Shown: piece after piece, positions 14,001 to 29,000 of the stretch
Position numbering within the stretch: position 1 is the stretch's first letter
Layout: every line of letters starts with the position of its first letter
Assembly: GCF_001522545.3 (NCBI RefSeq)
Contig: NC_031769.1
Location: 129,913,613-129,977,612 of the forward strand
Direction of reading: 5' to 3'
Length of the DNA stretch: 64,000 bases
DNA from: Parus major
Lineage: Eukaryota; Chordata; Aves; Passeriformes; Paridae
Notes under the pieces: model-generated
Databases searched by the model: none
Seen by the model: the letters and a program-made list of their open reading frames with translations, nothing else
What the model was told of the DNA's origin: nothing
Program-made: the position numbers and the translations under genes

Positions 14001-17000
14001 AAACTAGAAAGCTTACAGTTTATATAGTTCTAAAGCATGAGCCGTATTTTATATAGGCAATTGCAGAATGTGTGTCCCTGATTTCTTATCTCTAATGTGC
14101 AGATGACACTTTGAAGCATACCGTCTCTTGGTCTGGTAGATTTCTTGGCATACCACAACATAGTTAGAAAAAAATCTAAACAAAATAAAGAATAATCTCT
14201 TCTACTTGCTGACCAGTGTGTATTAACTGTTCAGTGATGTTTTTTCTGGCTACTCATACTGCTGAGTTCAGCGCTCGTTTCTGTGCCTTTCCAAATTTTT
14301 CATAATTCGCTTTAGATGTTGTGGATGCAGAATAACAGAATGGGTATGGCTGGAAGAGTCCACAGGGGATCCTCTGGTCCAACCTCCCTATTCAAGAAGG
14401 GTGACCCAGAGGACCTGGCACAGGATTGCATCCAGGTGCTTCTTGAACATCTCCAGGGGAACTCTACAATCTCTCTGAGTCACCCACACAATAAAGTTGT
14501 TCCTCACGCTCAGATGAAACTTCCACTTTGTTAGTTTATACCACAGACCACAGCCTGAAGACAAGTTATGAATTATTACTTCTTTGTAGCATAATTGTTT
14601 TCATCATTTTACTTTGCCATCTTTTCCTTGAGAGGAGTTTTGATAGATCTACCACCTACTGATGGGTGGAAATAATGAAGCACCTTTTTGTTTGTTTTTT
14701 TTTTAAACAGGATGTGTGAAATCCACTTTAGGCTTTTCAGGTTTTGCTCTGCCTTTATTTTGAATCTTTATTTTCAATCTCTCTATATTATTTTCCTCTA
14801 TCCTTACTGATAATTTGGGAGTTTTTTATACTGTAGTGCCACTAAAAAAATTATCTTAACTGTACTCATGAACCTCATTAATCTTAGTAGGAATAGAATT
14901 CATCACCTTGCTTCTTTTAAAACACCCATTACTTTCTATTCTAATCGAATTTTGTGAGATTCTCATTAAGGAAAGAGTTTTGTTTTGAGATGCAATCTAA
15001 GAGAAATAAATATGCTACGTATGATAGCTTTGTGAGACTTTCATTGCAGACATATCACTCAACGTTGATAAGAAAAAGTAATTCAGATTTTGATAAACAT
15101 TTGGAAGCACAAGACCAAACCAAGTATTCAAATATATTTATTCAGGTTCCTAAAAGAATGTCAAGGTATTTTAGGGACTGAGTTTTAAAAGTATGCAGAA
15201 ATAAATTCTGCTGTATGTAAAGTATCTATGCAACCCTGAAAGGCTGCAGCCTTTTGTCAGAAATGAAGCAGATCCTTTTATAATTATGTAATTCCAAGAC
15301 TTCATGCTATAGGAAATATGCCAAGTATTACAGTATTTAACTTAACTCCAGTGTTTTATCACCAGTGGAGATTGTGAAGGTTTAAAAACAGAAGTATGTG
15401 AGTGTGAATGGCTCTACAATGTAGTGTAAAAGACAGCAGATGATGGAAGATTCTCTTTATGTGTTCCTGGTTAACCTAGAGGAGTTCTTTGGGTGTATCC
15501 AATGTATGCATAATTGGAGGCTAGGAGCATTGCTGTGGTAGTGTATCAGTCTTGAGTGTTTGTCCACAGGCATTAAATATTCAAATAATTTAACACTGAG
15601 AAGTTCTGAAAAAAATCTGAAGCTATAGTGACACTGAGAGCAAAAAGAATCACTTTAGTGTGACTTTGAAATATGGCCACAAATTTAACATGTTACTTCT
15701 TATTGCTGCTGTTGTTGTGCACAGCATTGTTGTACAGTTAGCAACAGAGAACCAAGAAAGATGTTTTCTGGGTCATCAAGCCCAGTCTTCTCCCATTGAG
15801 GCAATGCTTGTTATTTTCTCCATCTAATTAACAAATCAAGCTTTTAAAAGCAGCTCTCATGAGCACCAAGGCTGTCCTTGCACATCCCCATCTTTTTCTG
15901 CAGTTTCTAGCCTTATACTTTATTCATAGGGCAACTCAATTTTGACACAAAATTTTTATAAACCTTTTTTCTATTAAATGTTTCTTTCCTGAGGTGTCTG
16001 GATGGAGCAATTATGTTCCTGTTGTTTAATTTCATTTAGTCTTCAACTCTCCACAACAAGAGTTAATACAGTTTTAAGGTGAAGAGTCGGAAAGGTGACG
16101 TGCTCCAGATGAGTCTCCATTGATATCTTATAAAAATCAATTAATATTTGTCCCTCACTTTTGGAAATATCTCACCTGATGTCTCTCAAGCTTTTTCCAG
16201 GCTTTATCATACTGCCTCACATTTTTCCAGCTGACATTTCAGGTCTTCACCCTTTCCAATTGAATATACAGGTTATAAACAAATGTGTTGCTATCTTTAC
16301 ACACATGACATGTGTGTTTTGATGTTAAATCAGTCCCTTTTTCTCACACTCCAGTCTTCAGAATTAAATCAGCTCTCCTGACTGACACTGCTGTGGTACT
16401 CTGTGTCACACATATTACTGGCATCAGAGGTTTACTGACAGTTATCAGGTTAATTTTTTTTTGTCCTACATCTTGAACTAAAAAAAATTTTAGTGGCTGT
16501 GGTTGCTTTTTTCGGTCTTCACATATCATTGTGGCTTGACAGATGTAGTTAAAATCCACCTTCCAGGCTCTGTGGTTCCACATGTTAATTCCTCCAGAAT
16601 TCTTTGGTGATTATTTACGTTCCTTTGCCCTCCCCAGCTTGAACCACTGAGCTCCCTGAATTTTCCTTCTTAACCTTCATTCCTGTTAATTAATCAGCTT
16701 ACTGTCATCTCCATCTGTGTTATAATCTTTACTGAATAACAAGGAAGAATGCTTACAAAAACTTTTCTGAATTTACTTGCATCTCTGCCACATTCTTGCT
16801 TTTTTTCCTGGTTATTGATGTATGTCTGTCTATACACAGGGATAAAACAGGTAATAACAGAAACATTTGCAATTTTTTCTTTCTATTTGCTTTATGTCAG
16901 TTTGACTTTTAGTAATTCTTCAGCCTGTACAACTGCCATACCTGTGAATTTCTGTATCTTAATTCTAAAATCTTCATAGCTGACTGAGTTGGCATAATAA

Positions 17001-20000
17001 TCCAAGTGAATTATTTACAGTCTTATATTTAGGGATGTTTATTTATATATATATATATATATTATTTATTTATATATATTTATTTATTCACTTTCATTTG
17101 CCTTTATTTGTCTAAATAGCCCTTGAAAGAAAAGATCATGTGCATACAAGTGCTTCATTATTTCACCCAGGATTTTTAGCAATGTGTTGATCCACCACAG
17201 TGTGTTGTGTCGTCTATTATAATTTTCTTCTCTGCATCATTGATTATTTTAATAAACTTAAATTTTGTTAAGTAATAAAACAAAAATGAGTTTAAAAAGA
17301 ATTAATGTTGACTAGAATGTCTGATACCATGATGTGTAGACATCTGATGGATTTTTTGGCTGCATAATACAAATAATGTTTAGATTAATTGTCTTTGTTA
17401 TTCATGGTTTCCTGTGGAACAAGCAGCTATTTTTATACAGAGGAAGAGAAAGTTGGAAGTGTTAGTCTGCAATGATGTTCTGAAAACATTTTCATTTAAG
17501 TCAAGACAGCACAAGATCTGAGCAATGGTTACAGTTAAGATTTTCTGTATGACCATTTACTTTTATTTAGTTTAATTAGTTTTACGCTTCAAGCATATGG
17601 ATTAAAATGCATTATATTTGCAATCAAGCATAATGTAATTATGGCTTCTCCCTTTTATCACAGGTTCCTTGCAGCTTGGAGTACTGGGATGAGCTTCAGA
17701 AATCATTTGTTGCATTCCGGGAATTCAGTCTATCAGAAAGCAAAGTCTGTGATCTGCAGCTGCCCAGTATCAGCCTTGTGAATGATCAGAAGGAGCTCAT
17801 AGCCTCTGACCTGTGGAGAATTGTCCTCAACAGCAGCCAGAACGTGGCTGATGACCAAAGGTAATTTTAAAGAAGGAGGGAAAAAGATATCTAATGCTAC
17901 ACTCCTAAGAAATCTGTTTCAAGAGACTTAGAAATTAAGATATTTGTTTTATATGCTATAAGAGTGGTTAGTCTTGCGTAAGCTTCAGACTGTAGCTCAC
18001 CTTCACACAAGGGCATGGAGTGTGCACAAAAAGAGCTTTCCTTTAGGTTCATAGGCAGCCTGGCAACATCATAACCATCCATTTTCTGAATGCAAGGTTT
18101 ACTGAAAAGTGCAAACTGGTCCTGAGACTTCTTAGCTGCTTGAGGCAGTAAAATCAGCTAATTAACAAAAGAAGGCTTAGGTGCAATCCATTCTATAAAG
18201 TAGTAGTAAACATTCTTCTTCTACACAATCCTTACACACACCTTGATTCCAAATTCAGTGCAAGTCAATGACTATTTTAAAGATACTGATCAAAATGTTA
18301 CTATTTCAATAGTATTGCGTTATTATTCACCCAGATTGCTTACAGGAAAAAAAAACTTAGTGTTTTTAAACACTGAGGATCTATTTTTCATTATGTTTAG
18401 TGCTAGAAAAGCTGCAATGACAGATACTCACTCTGTTTGCATTCATCCCATTTTGGTTATATGTAAAGTAAAAAGATAGGAGTACAAGTTCTGTCCAGAA
18501 ACAGCAGTGAAATTGCTTCCAAAGACCTGCTTATCATTTTATATTTAGAGCACAAAACCCAAAATTACTTTCTTGAATCCTTGGTATTTGTTGATTCTTG
18601 CTGCTTGTTTATGAACCCAAGCTTCAATGAGTGTGTAGCATCCACATATGTGTTGAACGAAGCTACGGAATTCATAGAAATCAGAGAATATGAGCATGGC
18701 TAACAAAATCAATGAAGAAAATTAAACATCTGGTTTCCATTAATAGTATCAGGTTGGAAATGATTTCTTGATGTTAATTGTGAAAGAATGCATTTTCATC
18801 ATTGAGAAGTTAAGTGTTTTAGACAAGGTTAATTCCTCTGAATGTGGGACCCTGGCAGAATTGCCTTCCTGGTCAGCTTAACACCACAGAAATGTGAACT
18901 CGGTGGGAACTGGAAATGATGTAGTGAAATTTAGTAGATTTTTTTTTTCATCAAGGCATTTAGCACTGTAGTCATGTTTATTGTTTTCTGCTCGAATAGG
19001 ATTTATCACTCTATGCAATGTTTCATTCAAGGAGCTCTGATAAGCTAATGAGCTGTAATTGTTCAGAAACAACAGGAATTAAACTGAAGCATTTGCAGTT
19101 CAGTGCACAAGAATAGCAGGAGAGGAATGAAGGCAGCAAAAAACATTTACCTCACTCTTGAAGCATTTGAAGGTAAATAAACAAAAGAGAAAGAGGAAAG
19201 TCAAAGGAAAGTTCCTTGAACTGACACCCACCTGTCCAGAGGCTGCAGAGTCACTAGTCCTGATACTTTTGTGGGCCTGGGGAATTCATAATATCTTTAA
19301 GAAGTGTATTTTATACCTACATGAACTAACAATAGACTGGAAATTTAAAGATTTGTATAGGTCAGGGTGAACTCCAGAAGCCAGAAACCTGTGGCCTATA
19401 CAAGGAAATCCTCTGATTTCAATCAGAGGAGAGAAACACTGCCTCAGCAGTTTTTTTAATTTGGAGGTATGGGTTTGCTCTCATGAGACCACACCTGGAA
19501 TACTGAGTCCAGTTCTTGGGGCTCCTAACTTAAGAAGGATGTGGACCTGCTGGAGTGATTCCAGAGAAGAGCCACAAAGATGATTAGACGGCTGGAGTAT
19601 CTCTCCGGTGAAGACAGACTGAGAGACTTGGAATTCTTCAGTCTGAGGAAAAGGTGGGTCCAAGGAGACCTTAGGGCAGCATTCAGAACCTAAAGAAAGC
19701 TGGAGAGAGACTTTTTACAAGGACATGTAAATGGGGGATGGGGATATGGAGGGATGGATTTAAACTTAAAGAGGGCAGGTTTAGATTAGATATTAAGAAG
19801 AAATTCTTCACTGTGAGGGTGGTGAAGCACTGGAATAGGTTGTCCAGAGAAGCTGTTGATGCCCCATCCCTGGAAGTGTCCAAGGCCAGGCTGTGTGGGA
19901 CTTTGAACATCCTGGTCTGGCATAAGTTGTCACTGCCCTTGGCTGGGGTGTTGGAGCTAGGATCTTAAAGGTTCCTCCCAACCCAACCCAATCTGTGGTT

Positions 20001-23000
20001 CTATGATAAAAATTCAAACTGATCTCTCTAACTTCAAACAAAGCTGCACTGCAAGCTTTCTTAAGGATGGCTGCAGGAAGGACTGGTGTGGAAGTAGTCG
20101 TGACCAGTCTGGAGTGATCCTTCTCAGAAAAGCTTAATGGGTCAAAACAAGAGGTGCTGTTTCTCAGATAGGAGGCTTTGCCCTATGGTGTTTGAGCACA
20201 GTGGCTTTTTCTTGGAGACAGAGCAAACATGTCACTGGCCTGGAAGCTTTGAGACAGTCCCCAAGAACTGAATGTGTATGGTTACAGCTACAGAACAAAT
20301 TGAAAGACATTATTAAGCCTTAAGGGATCATGTTCTGTTAAAGGGAAGCCTTGTGTAGGAGGTGGTGACAAAAACTGTGGACCTGCAGAGAAGATGAACT
20401 TTTCTAGACATCTGTGGATTATACAAAGTCCAAGTTGGCAGTAACTTTGCTAAAAGTGTGGCTTCATCAAACATACTGCTGCTGGTATGTCTCACCAAGC
20501 ACTCTGAAATATGTTCTAGATTCTACTTAACCAAAAAATGCCAGACTTTCTTGCTTTTGATAGAGAGACAGAGCCCCTGTTGTGGTAAATGTCAAAGTCT
20601 TGTTCCTAAAGCAAGCATTTAACATGGGATTTTGCAGACTTGTGGGAAGAGCCTGAAGGCTTAATGCCAGTGCTGAGTGTTAAACCAGGAAATTCTAACG
20701 CTGGGGGATCTGTGAGAGTTAAGAAACAAAGCTGTATAAAAGTTGAACCTTAGTTTTCCTTTACACTCACGATGATTTGACATTAATTACATGCTGCAAC
20801 TGTATGAATGATTAGCAATTACAATACACTATTAATTGCAAAGTGTAAAAAAGCTTAGTCTAGTTCAAATTTATCTTCTTAGTTTGATGTTGCATTTTGG
20901 GTCAGACTCTAACCACTGCCATATGCATGCAGCTGCTGGTCAATGATAATATTTTTTTCCTTAAAATTCTGCAGGTTTTTTTGTGATAACCTCTGTGATA
21001 TGCTAATTATTAATGGCAGAGAGCTGATCCGTTGTGGTTTAGTACTCCATTACTGATTCCTAACATTGGTTATAAGGTATGAAATTTAGGTGTCTCATGT
21101 GACAGGAAAACAACAAGGTTTGTGAGAAGATGTGGATTCAGCTGACGTGATGAGCAGTAGCTGGCAGGGTGAAATAGCCAAGCAATAATGAATATTGGAA
21201 TGTGCAAAGATGTCGTGATTCTAATCCTGTGGTATGCAAGTTCTTCTGAGATTGATCAGGAACTAACTGGAAGTATAAAAATCAAGTAGCTATGTGGTGA
21301 AGGGCATAATAGATATATGTATGTTGTTTATACTTGAGAATTTTGTATCCCATTCATTATTTCTATGTATGTGTACGGTTTGCATGAACATTTATGAAAG
21401 TTTATTCAATGAATGAACAAATTTGAAGTACTGAGTGAAATAATTTAGCATCTCTTTGGGGATGTAGTACAGTGTTTATGAAAGGAATCATATATGGCAT
21501 AAATGACTGTTTATGGAAGACCTTAAAACGGGATTACAAGGAAATTATCATAGAATAAATTATTTTTATGGGTTGCATTTGCCTGTTGCAGGACTAACAA
21601 ATCATAATTGAAATTACTTTTTAGGCTCTGGTTGGTTGGTGAGACACTAAAGCCCCTTCTTGGTTTGGTTGGGAATGATTTATAATTTTTTTGTTTAAAT
21701 GGGTTACATTACAAGATGTTTTATATATTTGTGCATCTTCTGTGTAATTTAAACAGTATTTTTATAATTAATGACATACTAATGTAAAATAGTAATTGAA
21801 AGTGCCTTAAGATACAAACCATGAAACAAGTACAAAAACTTTTAAATAAGCCTTAAATTGCTACTTTTTAAAAATTCAAGTGAGGAATCATGATCATGTT
21901 TCTTGCTAATTGTTTCAGCTTTTATTCAAAGTAAATGATGTACTGTATTTTGACCTCTAACAATTTGAGTTCAGACCAGCCTTTGAGTCACAAATTTAAT
22001 GAGTTAAGTGGTCTCTTTCTTCTTCCCAGTGGATACTTTCCCATGTTGTAGTTTCATCACAAATGGCAGTTTTGGTTTAAATATTCCTCTCTTAAAATAA
22101 CAAGAATAATGCAGGTCACTGCTAAGTCATTGTTCTCAGTTGCCACATGTTTAACTTGAGCGGCTTTGCATGATGTGAAATACATAATTTATATTACTTC
22201 AAATGTAGATATTTTCCATTTTAAGTATTCTGATATTTCCCAGTAGTTGGGAAAAAAAAAAAAAGAAAATAAGAAAAAAAATTCTGGTAAAGTCAGGTCA
22301 GTTTTATTTTTAATTTCCTCTGATTTTGCCACATGCCTCCTTTAGCATGATGTGCCAAACACAAAGCAGTAGAATCTGGTTCTTCCTCTTCTTTCACAGC
22401 TGTAAAATTGTGGACAGTCCACACTTCCTTTTGTAGCTCCAAGGCAGCCAAGAAATGTGGGGATGTTTTTATATTGTATTCACTTGATGAACAAATTTAG
22501 ATTTCACAATCACATCCTCTTCTGATATTTAATGCTCCTACTGTCATTCACCAAGACTGAATAGAAACTTTCCTGTATTTTCAATTAACACTGCTTTATT
22601 TGCTGTTTGTGCACAGCATGTAATAAAGGGCTGTGTTTCTTTATTTTTGTGCTCTCTGCAAAGTTAAAGAAGAGTGGCAGTGTCGCAGGTCTAATGGAAG
22701 TCTACCTAGATAAAAAGTTTAAATGGGATTCACTTTAAAATCACAGGGTCATGGTAATGACTACAGTTCCTCTTTAAAAACTGTTCATTTATATTATGAC
22801 TTTTTATTACAGTTGCATTTTTTAAAGAAAATGCTACAATAATTTGCTGCTTTTAATATATTTTGTACTGTAGCTGGTTTATACTGTTACTGTATTCTTA
22901 TTTTAATAATTACATAGGGGCTACAAGTCTGAAAATGGTTTCTGGTTGAGTAAAAATCAAATGGACCCCTCAGAGATAAAACAATTACACTTCAGAAAAA

Positions 23001-26000
23001 TCTGGGCAGATGGGAAAACAGTGATGAAGGATCCTTGTTGTATTTCTTTCCAAATGGTTCCTCAAAGGCTGTTTTCTCTCTGTAGAGACTTTACCTTCTA
23101 AACCGTTTAGGATGTATTGTCCTGCTCCTCTCAGTCCTCCACTTCCAGCACCTTTCCCTCCCTAGCAGGAGAGAGGATGCAAGACCTCTGTCCCATGGGG
23201 CAGCACTGTCCCACCCTCATCTGCTGGTACTCTCTGGTTAAGTTTTTAAGCATCTGGTTGGACTCCAAATTTTGCGGAGTTTCAGTGTTGGGCTTTTTGG
23301 TTTCTAAGGTCACTCCATCAGGAAACAAAAAGCAGCTTTAAATCTTTTTGTTCCCAACGTTTTAAATTGCTGAGTATTACCTCTGTGTGGTCTGTTGCTT
23401 GTGGGGCATTAAAAAATGGAGAAAAATATGGCTAAATGCTTTATATTATCTCCCTGGTGTGAAGCTCCTACCACATTTCCTTCTGCATCAAGCATGTCCT
23501 GTTGCTCTGTCATCATGTTGTTTATGAGTGAGAAATTGCAAAAGTTCCACCACAATTAAATTCTCAATGAATAAAAAGCAGATATATAAAATAAAGAAAT
23601 TGGAAGATTTTGTTTGTTTTTTATTCCATGAAAATATGCATCTTCAAAATATATCAAAGGAAATAAAAATGTTTAGTCACTGATAGGTGAGTCAAGAAAC
23701 ACATTTCTGAGGAAAAACAATATATTAATATAATATTTGATATTATTATAAATAAAATTATTTCTTATAAATTAAATATATTGTTATTTTATATTTTTAT
23801 AGTAGTATAATATTTTCAGAATAAACCTCGAATATCAGAAATAAGTATCAGAATTAAATGCCCTTCCTCTTTACTTCAGTGTTACAGCTGTTCATGAAAT
23901 TAAGTCTTGATTCAGAATATCAAGGTACAATTAGGTTTTTTTTTAGTTCTTCGTAGTTTGGTTAACATTTGCTTGCACTCATTTACCCCAACAGAAAACT
24001 GTTTCCATTTCATATGTTCCTGAATTTCTGTTTCTAATCAAAATGCAATGAGCAAAAAATCTTAAAATATTAATAGTTACTTTGAGAGAACTAACCCATT
24101 TTGCAGATTCAAAAGTACTTAGTTGTCTAAATCAGCATATGAATTTTTGTCCTTTGGATTTGCTCCCTTGCTTTGTTCCAGCAATCTAAGAAATATCTGT
24201 GGCAGAGCAAAGTGAAGCATCCTGTTTCTCTGTTAACCAGTCCCATAGATATTTTATCATGTGAACACAAACAATAATTTTATTTCTAAAGGTGCCAGTT
24301 CTCAAAAGGCCTACAAAACTGCTTTTGGAATATAAAATTTACATTTTTAACATTAACATTTTAAATTTAAATTTATAATTTAAACAGGTAAAGAAGCACA
24401 GGAAAGATGCTAAAATTATGATTAAGTCATTTATCTTTCATACTTTACTGATATAATTCATTCTTAATATCCTATCATGATTCTTTGATAATTAATTAAT
24501 CTTAGTTGGGTTTTACTGCTGCGTAAGTATTTTATGTCCACAAGTCTTAAGTTGGATTTAAGCTCTATAAATAAATATTATACTAGATAGTTACTGCAAC
24601 ACTAAATAATACTGATAAATTTACCTATCCATGGAATTCCATTCATTTGCAGCTGAACATTTTGAGTATCTACTATATTTGTGCATAATTTAGGAGTAAA
24701 ATACATTACATGATGAAAAATCTGGTCCTAAAAGCTTAAGGTATGTTGCTTGGAAAGCCATTGTTCAAATTTAAACTTATGTTTTAATTAAAAATATCTT
24801 TAAAATAATAATCCACTTTAAAATGGAAGTGGATTTATGGTGCTTTCTAAAAACTAATGACTTCTGACAAAAATATTAAGTTGACCATAGTCCATCTTTC
24901 ATTAAATTTTATTTTGAAAATAAAGTATATGACTGAGGACATGGTTGTAATTCTCTTGAACCAAGTCTAAACTTTTAAACTAAAACTCTTGAGAGCCAGA
25001 CTTCAAAGGGAGTGAGAATAAGGAACATTAAGGATAGTTTTGGCTAAATTAGAAAGTTTATTTGTACTTCTGCGGTGTCTTAGCAGCTTACAGAATTGTG
25101 ATGTAGTGGTAGTTTCTCTCAAGAGACTGAAAAATAATGCTTGGAAATTCGTGGTGTTAGGAGCACAGCTATGAAAAAAAAATCAAGGGGTGACACTTTA
25201 AATGCAGAGTTAATATGTTGTAATAGACACTAGTAAAGGGCTCCAGACTGAGCTTATAATACTTGGAGATTATTTCTGAATTATGATTTCAGAGTGCAAA
25301 GGAAATAAAGCTTACAAAGACTAGGGGTTCATACATAGAAGTGGTTTGATGGTTGCTAGTTGTTTTCCTTAAAAATCAAGTGGAAAAAAACAAATCATTC
25401 TCTTGACGAGATGAACTTTCATCTCATTCTTACAGCTTTAATAATGACAATGTACTCCATTTAGCTATTTCAACAATTAAAGATACCTGGTACATTTTGC
25501 TTTTATTTTCTGCAAGTAGGCTTTGGGTTTGTGGTTCAAATATTTGTAAATTGGAAGTGTAGTTTGGTAACTACATATCCATGGATGGATTGCAATCTTG
25601 TCTGTTACAGTCTGCTTCAGAAAAAGTACAGGCGCTGGCATTAGCAGTTAAAATAAAACCACGATGTTGTCTGTGTCAGAAAATGAGTGTGGAACATTGT
25701 CAATTCCTGCTGTAGAGCTGCAAAATCCTGGAAGTGCTGAAGTACTACTTTGTTACCTTCCTTCTGCAGCTCAGAAAGTGAATCTGGCTCCCAAAGCGCG
25801 TGCGATCAGCTTGTGACCCCCACGGCATTAGCAGCTTGTACCAGGGTTGACTCCTGTTTTACTCCTTGGTTTGTGCCATCACTAAGTGTGTTGATCCAGT
25901 TTACCTGTTTGGAAGTCCACCTATGCCACCATCTCGATCAACTCGGCACAGGTATGTACTGCTTCATGCAGAATAATAAAACCTTGTAGTTCACAGATGC

Positions 26001-29000
26001 TGCTTAACCCCTCTGCTGCTCTGTGTAGTCCCCATCTCTTTGTTCAAACAGCCATTCTTGACAGGCCATCACAAGCAGCCACCAGTGGCACGGGTTTCAG
26101 GGTGAAACTGAGCACTTGTGTGCACTGAGCCTGTGCACAGGGCTGGCAGTGAGGCTGCAAGAGCAGCCCCTTCCTGCCCCCGGAACGGGTAACTGTAGAA
26201 GCTGTCTGTTTTCCATAGTCTGATTAGGGACAGCAGGTGCCACTTCACTTCTGAGCCATCTTAGTGAATGAATTTGATCTTTTGCATTTTCCAGTGTATT
26301 AACAGTATATTAAAATACTTGAAGATTTTGCAACCCGCTTAGTAAAAATTCCTTGGAAGCGCTCTGAGAACTGCAGATTTAAGTTATTTCAGTTATGATC
26401 ACTTTTGGAGCTACATCTGGTTTTGTTCAGTGCTCTCTGTCATTGCATTAATGGCAAATACATTCCAAGAGATCTTTAGATTATTGCCTGATTTTCAAAT
26501 GCCAGGAATGCTTTCTATGGAAGATGGGCAAACTTCTTGGATAATTTTGACAGGGACAGTTTTCATTGTGTGTAGTTCTTGTGTTTCTGCGAGTATTATA
26601 ATATATTCATTATCAAATCATACCAAGACTGACGTTCGATGGCTAGAAAATAATTTCTTCTCTATCAGCTACCTCTATCAGTACGTAATCTTCCTCGCTA
26701 TTACAGTCCGATTCCAGATGCTCAGTCTTTAAAATTGCATATACTGGAAAAGGCAAAAATCAGATTAAAATCAAACACAGCTGTTTTATTTCTCAACAAT
26801 GACTGAGTTTATGCTGTTGTTACTGTTGTTATAGCATCTAAAGGCCTTAAGTTTTGGGGCTCCTTTGTGCTATGTTATACACAAAGGGAGCACAAAACTT
26901 GTTGTATCCATTACAGTTTATAGATTAACCGGGCTTGATCCTGGATAGGGATGAGTGTTTTGGTTCCAAATCTGTAGAGCACTAGAGCATATGCTAATTT
27001 TAAGCATGTGAGTAGTTCCAGCAACATAAATAATAACATCAATGGAAATATTCTCATGCTTAATGTTACACAAGGGGTGTACGTGCCTCACAGTGTCTGC
27101 TGCCTCAGTGCTCAGCGCTTTGCACGACTGAGCAAAGCGAACGCGATAAAATCTTTTTTGTGATACATTTCTCAAGCTTTAGTCTCAGGATACTGCTTTG
27201 TTTCATTTCTTGTATTATGGGGTAGTATGTCGCATTTCAGTGGGTTTGTGGTCTTGAACTGTCCATAATTGCAGCAAAGACAACTTCCAATGTGGAGCCT
27301 GTTGGCCTGCACAGTCACATGTCAGCAAATACTGTGTTGCTAATTTTTATTGTGTTTGTAATGTGCTATGTGTGGAATATGATATACACCTACTGTAGCA
27401 AAAATTCTCACAGAAATATGGTTCCAAATAGGTGGCAATCTGAAACATTGAGCAGTGTGTAGATAAAGCAGTTTCTCTGGCTGGTTTATTTACTATGAAA
27501 AGATTTTGGTTTGCAGATACTTTTTGTTTGCAGCTGCTGTTAATTATGATACTGTTTTACATCTAACAAACAGTATGAACAGGATTCATTTCAGATTTCA
27601 GAAATGTCAACTCTTTGATAAATTTACTTGTTTTCATCTTATGTACAAGCAGTAAAAATACAATTTGCAGTAAAAACACAATTTACAAAAACATAAAGAA
27701 TGCAGCAATAGTGATGTTCTAGTTTTGTTTGTTCCTTTACTTTTCAGCACCACCAAAGTTTCTTCAGCCATTTTTATCTGATAAGAACATGCCATCTGAA
27801 CTAGAATACATGATAATTTCCTTTGATGAGCCTCATGTATATCTTCGTCAGTGGAACGATGAGTCAGTGTTCCAGGAGATCCAGTTTTCGACTCAAGCTG
27901 ACTGTAAACTTCTGGAGTGTCGAAATGTGACCATGCAGAGTGTTGTGAAACCTTTCAAAATCTGGGGGCAGATTGCTGTTTCCAGCAGCACAGCAGGAAG
28001 GCTGCTCGACTGCACGATAATGGTTGACCCTGTTTTCATCAGCTTTGGCCAATATGCACTTCATTCTCTAAATACAGCAATTCAAGCTTGGCAACAGGTA
28101 TGCAAATACAACAGTGAGAAATAAAATGTAGCTATTGTGTTTAATTTAATAGCAAATTAGAATATCAACTACTTTCATTAAAAGTATTTCAAGAGGTAAA
28201 AGCCCTAACTGATACTGAAAATTTGTTTGCCTAATAAACATGAATTCTGAGATAGCAATGAAAATTAGGAAAAAAATATGTAAAAGTAAATGTAGCCAGA
28301 ACGGCCTGAGTTTCAGTGAAACTACATGGATTTATATCAGAATAATCAAAACCCTGGTCTTGAAATGCAAAATATTCCATTAATTTATGAAAAGGTGAGT
28401 GCTGCATGGTACATCAGCTCAGCTCAGTCTGAGCAACAGCACATATTGTTTCCAGCTACTACTTCCATCCTTATTGAAGTTCAACACTAGTTTCACATTA
28501 CATTCTGTGCAAGCAGCATTAATGGCTGAATCCAGTCCCAGGATAAGAAACTTGCTTCTGCAATGACCCCTCAAAGGCCTGTAATTCCCTTACTCCACTA
28601 TAGCCTTGAAATCAAATCATTCTCTTCATCTGCCTGAAGACCTATGTGGAGCCTGGGAATTAATTACCTATCATGGCACTAGAATAACAAAGCCCCCAAA
28701 AAAGGATAAAACATCTGTTTTATATCAAAAAATTCTTTTTTAAGGGCATTCCATGGTTTTCTTGTTGCAAAAGGACATTCATAAAACAAGATCTAGTGTG
28801 ATTTAAATCTTCACAGCTGGCTCAAATATCAATGTGAACAAAAATCTTTGTAGCTCCAATTTCTGTTTTTTGTCATATTTTGAACAATGCTTTTAATAAA
28901 AAACAAACATAGAAAGTATAAGAGAGTCCTTGGTAGGCTGTTTAAACCCAAAATATTTCTGACTTAGTACTAGTCCCTCATCTAAGACATGTGTGGCAAC

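Larger units (their letters stand above)
2636..17663 (+). other. VPS13B intron between exons b and c (15 kb)
   Basis: The longest intron here. It holds a possible degraded coding remnant (4001-5844), a perfect short palindrome at 8503-8526, a T tract at 11123-11143, one CR1 fragment (14328-14543, - orientation) and an AT repeat at 17041-17089. The rest is AT-rich sequence in which I recognise nothing. Confidence 0.85.
17861..25769 (+). other. VPS13B intron between exons c and d
   Basis: A 7.9 kb intron. It contains a CR1 copy (19474-20008) with a perfect palindrome just upstream (19409-19430), an A-rich run at 22250-22280 and an A/T-only-like stretch at 23710-23815. I recognise nothing else. 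Confidence 0.85.

Noticed and set aside
26430..26732. 100-codon hydrophobic open stretch resembling a membrane protein
   Set aside because: Hydrophobicity follows from T-rich DNA. No matching family, Kozak context or splice sites recognised.
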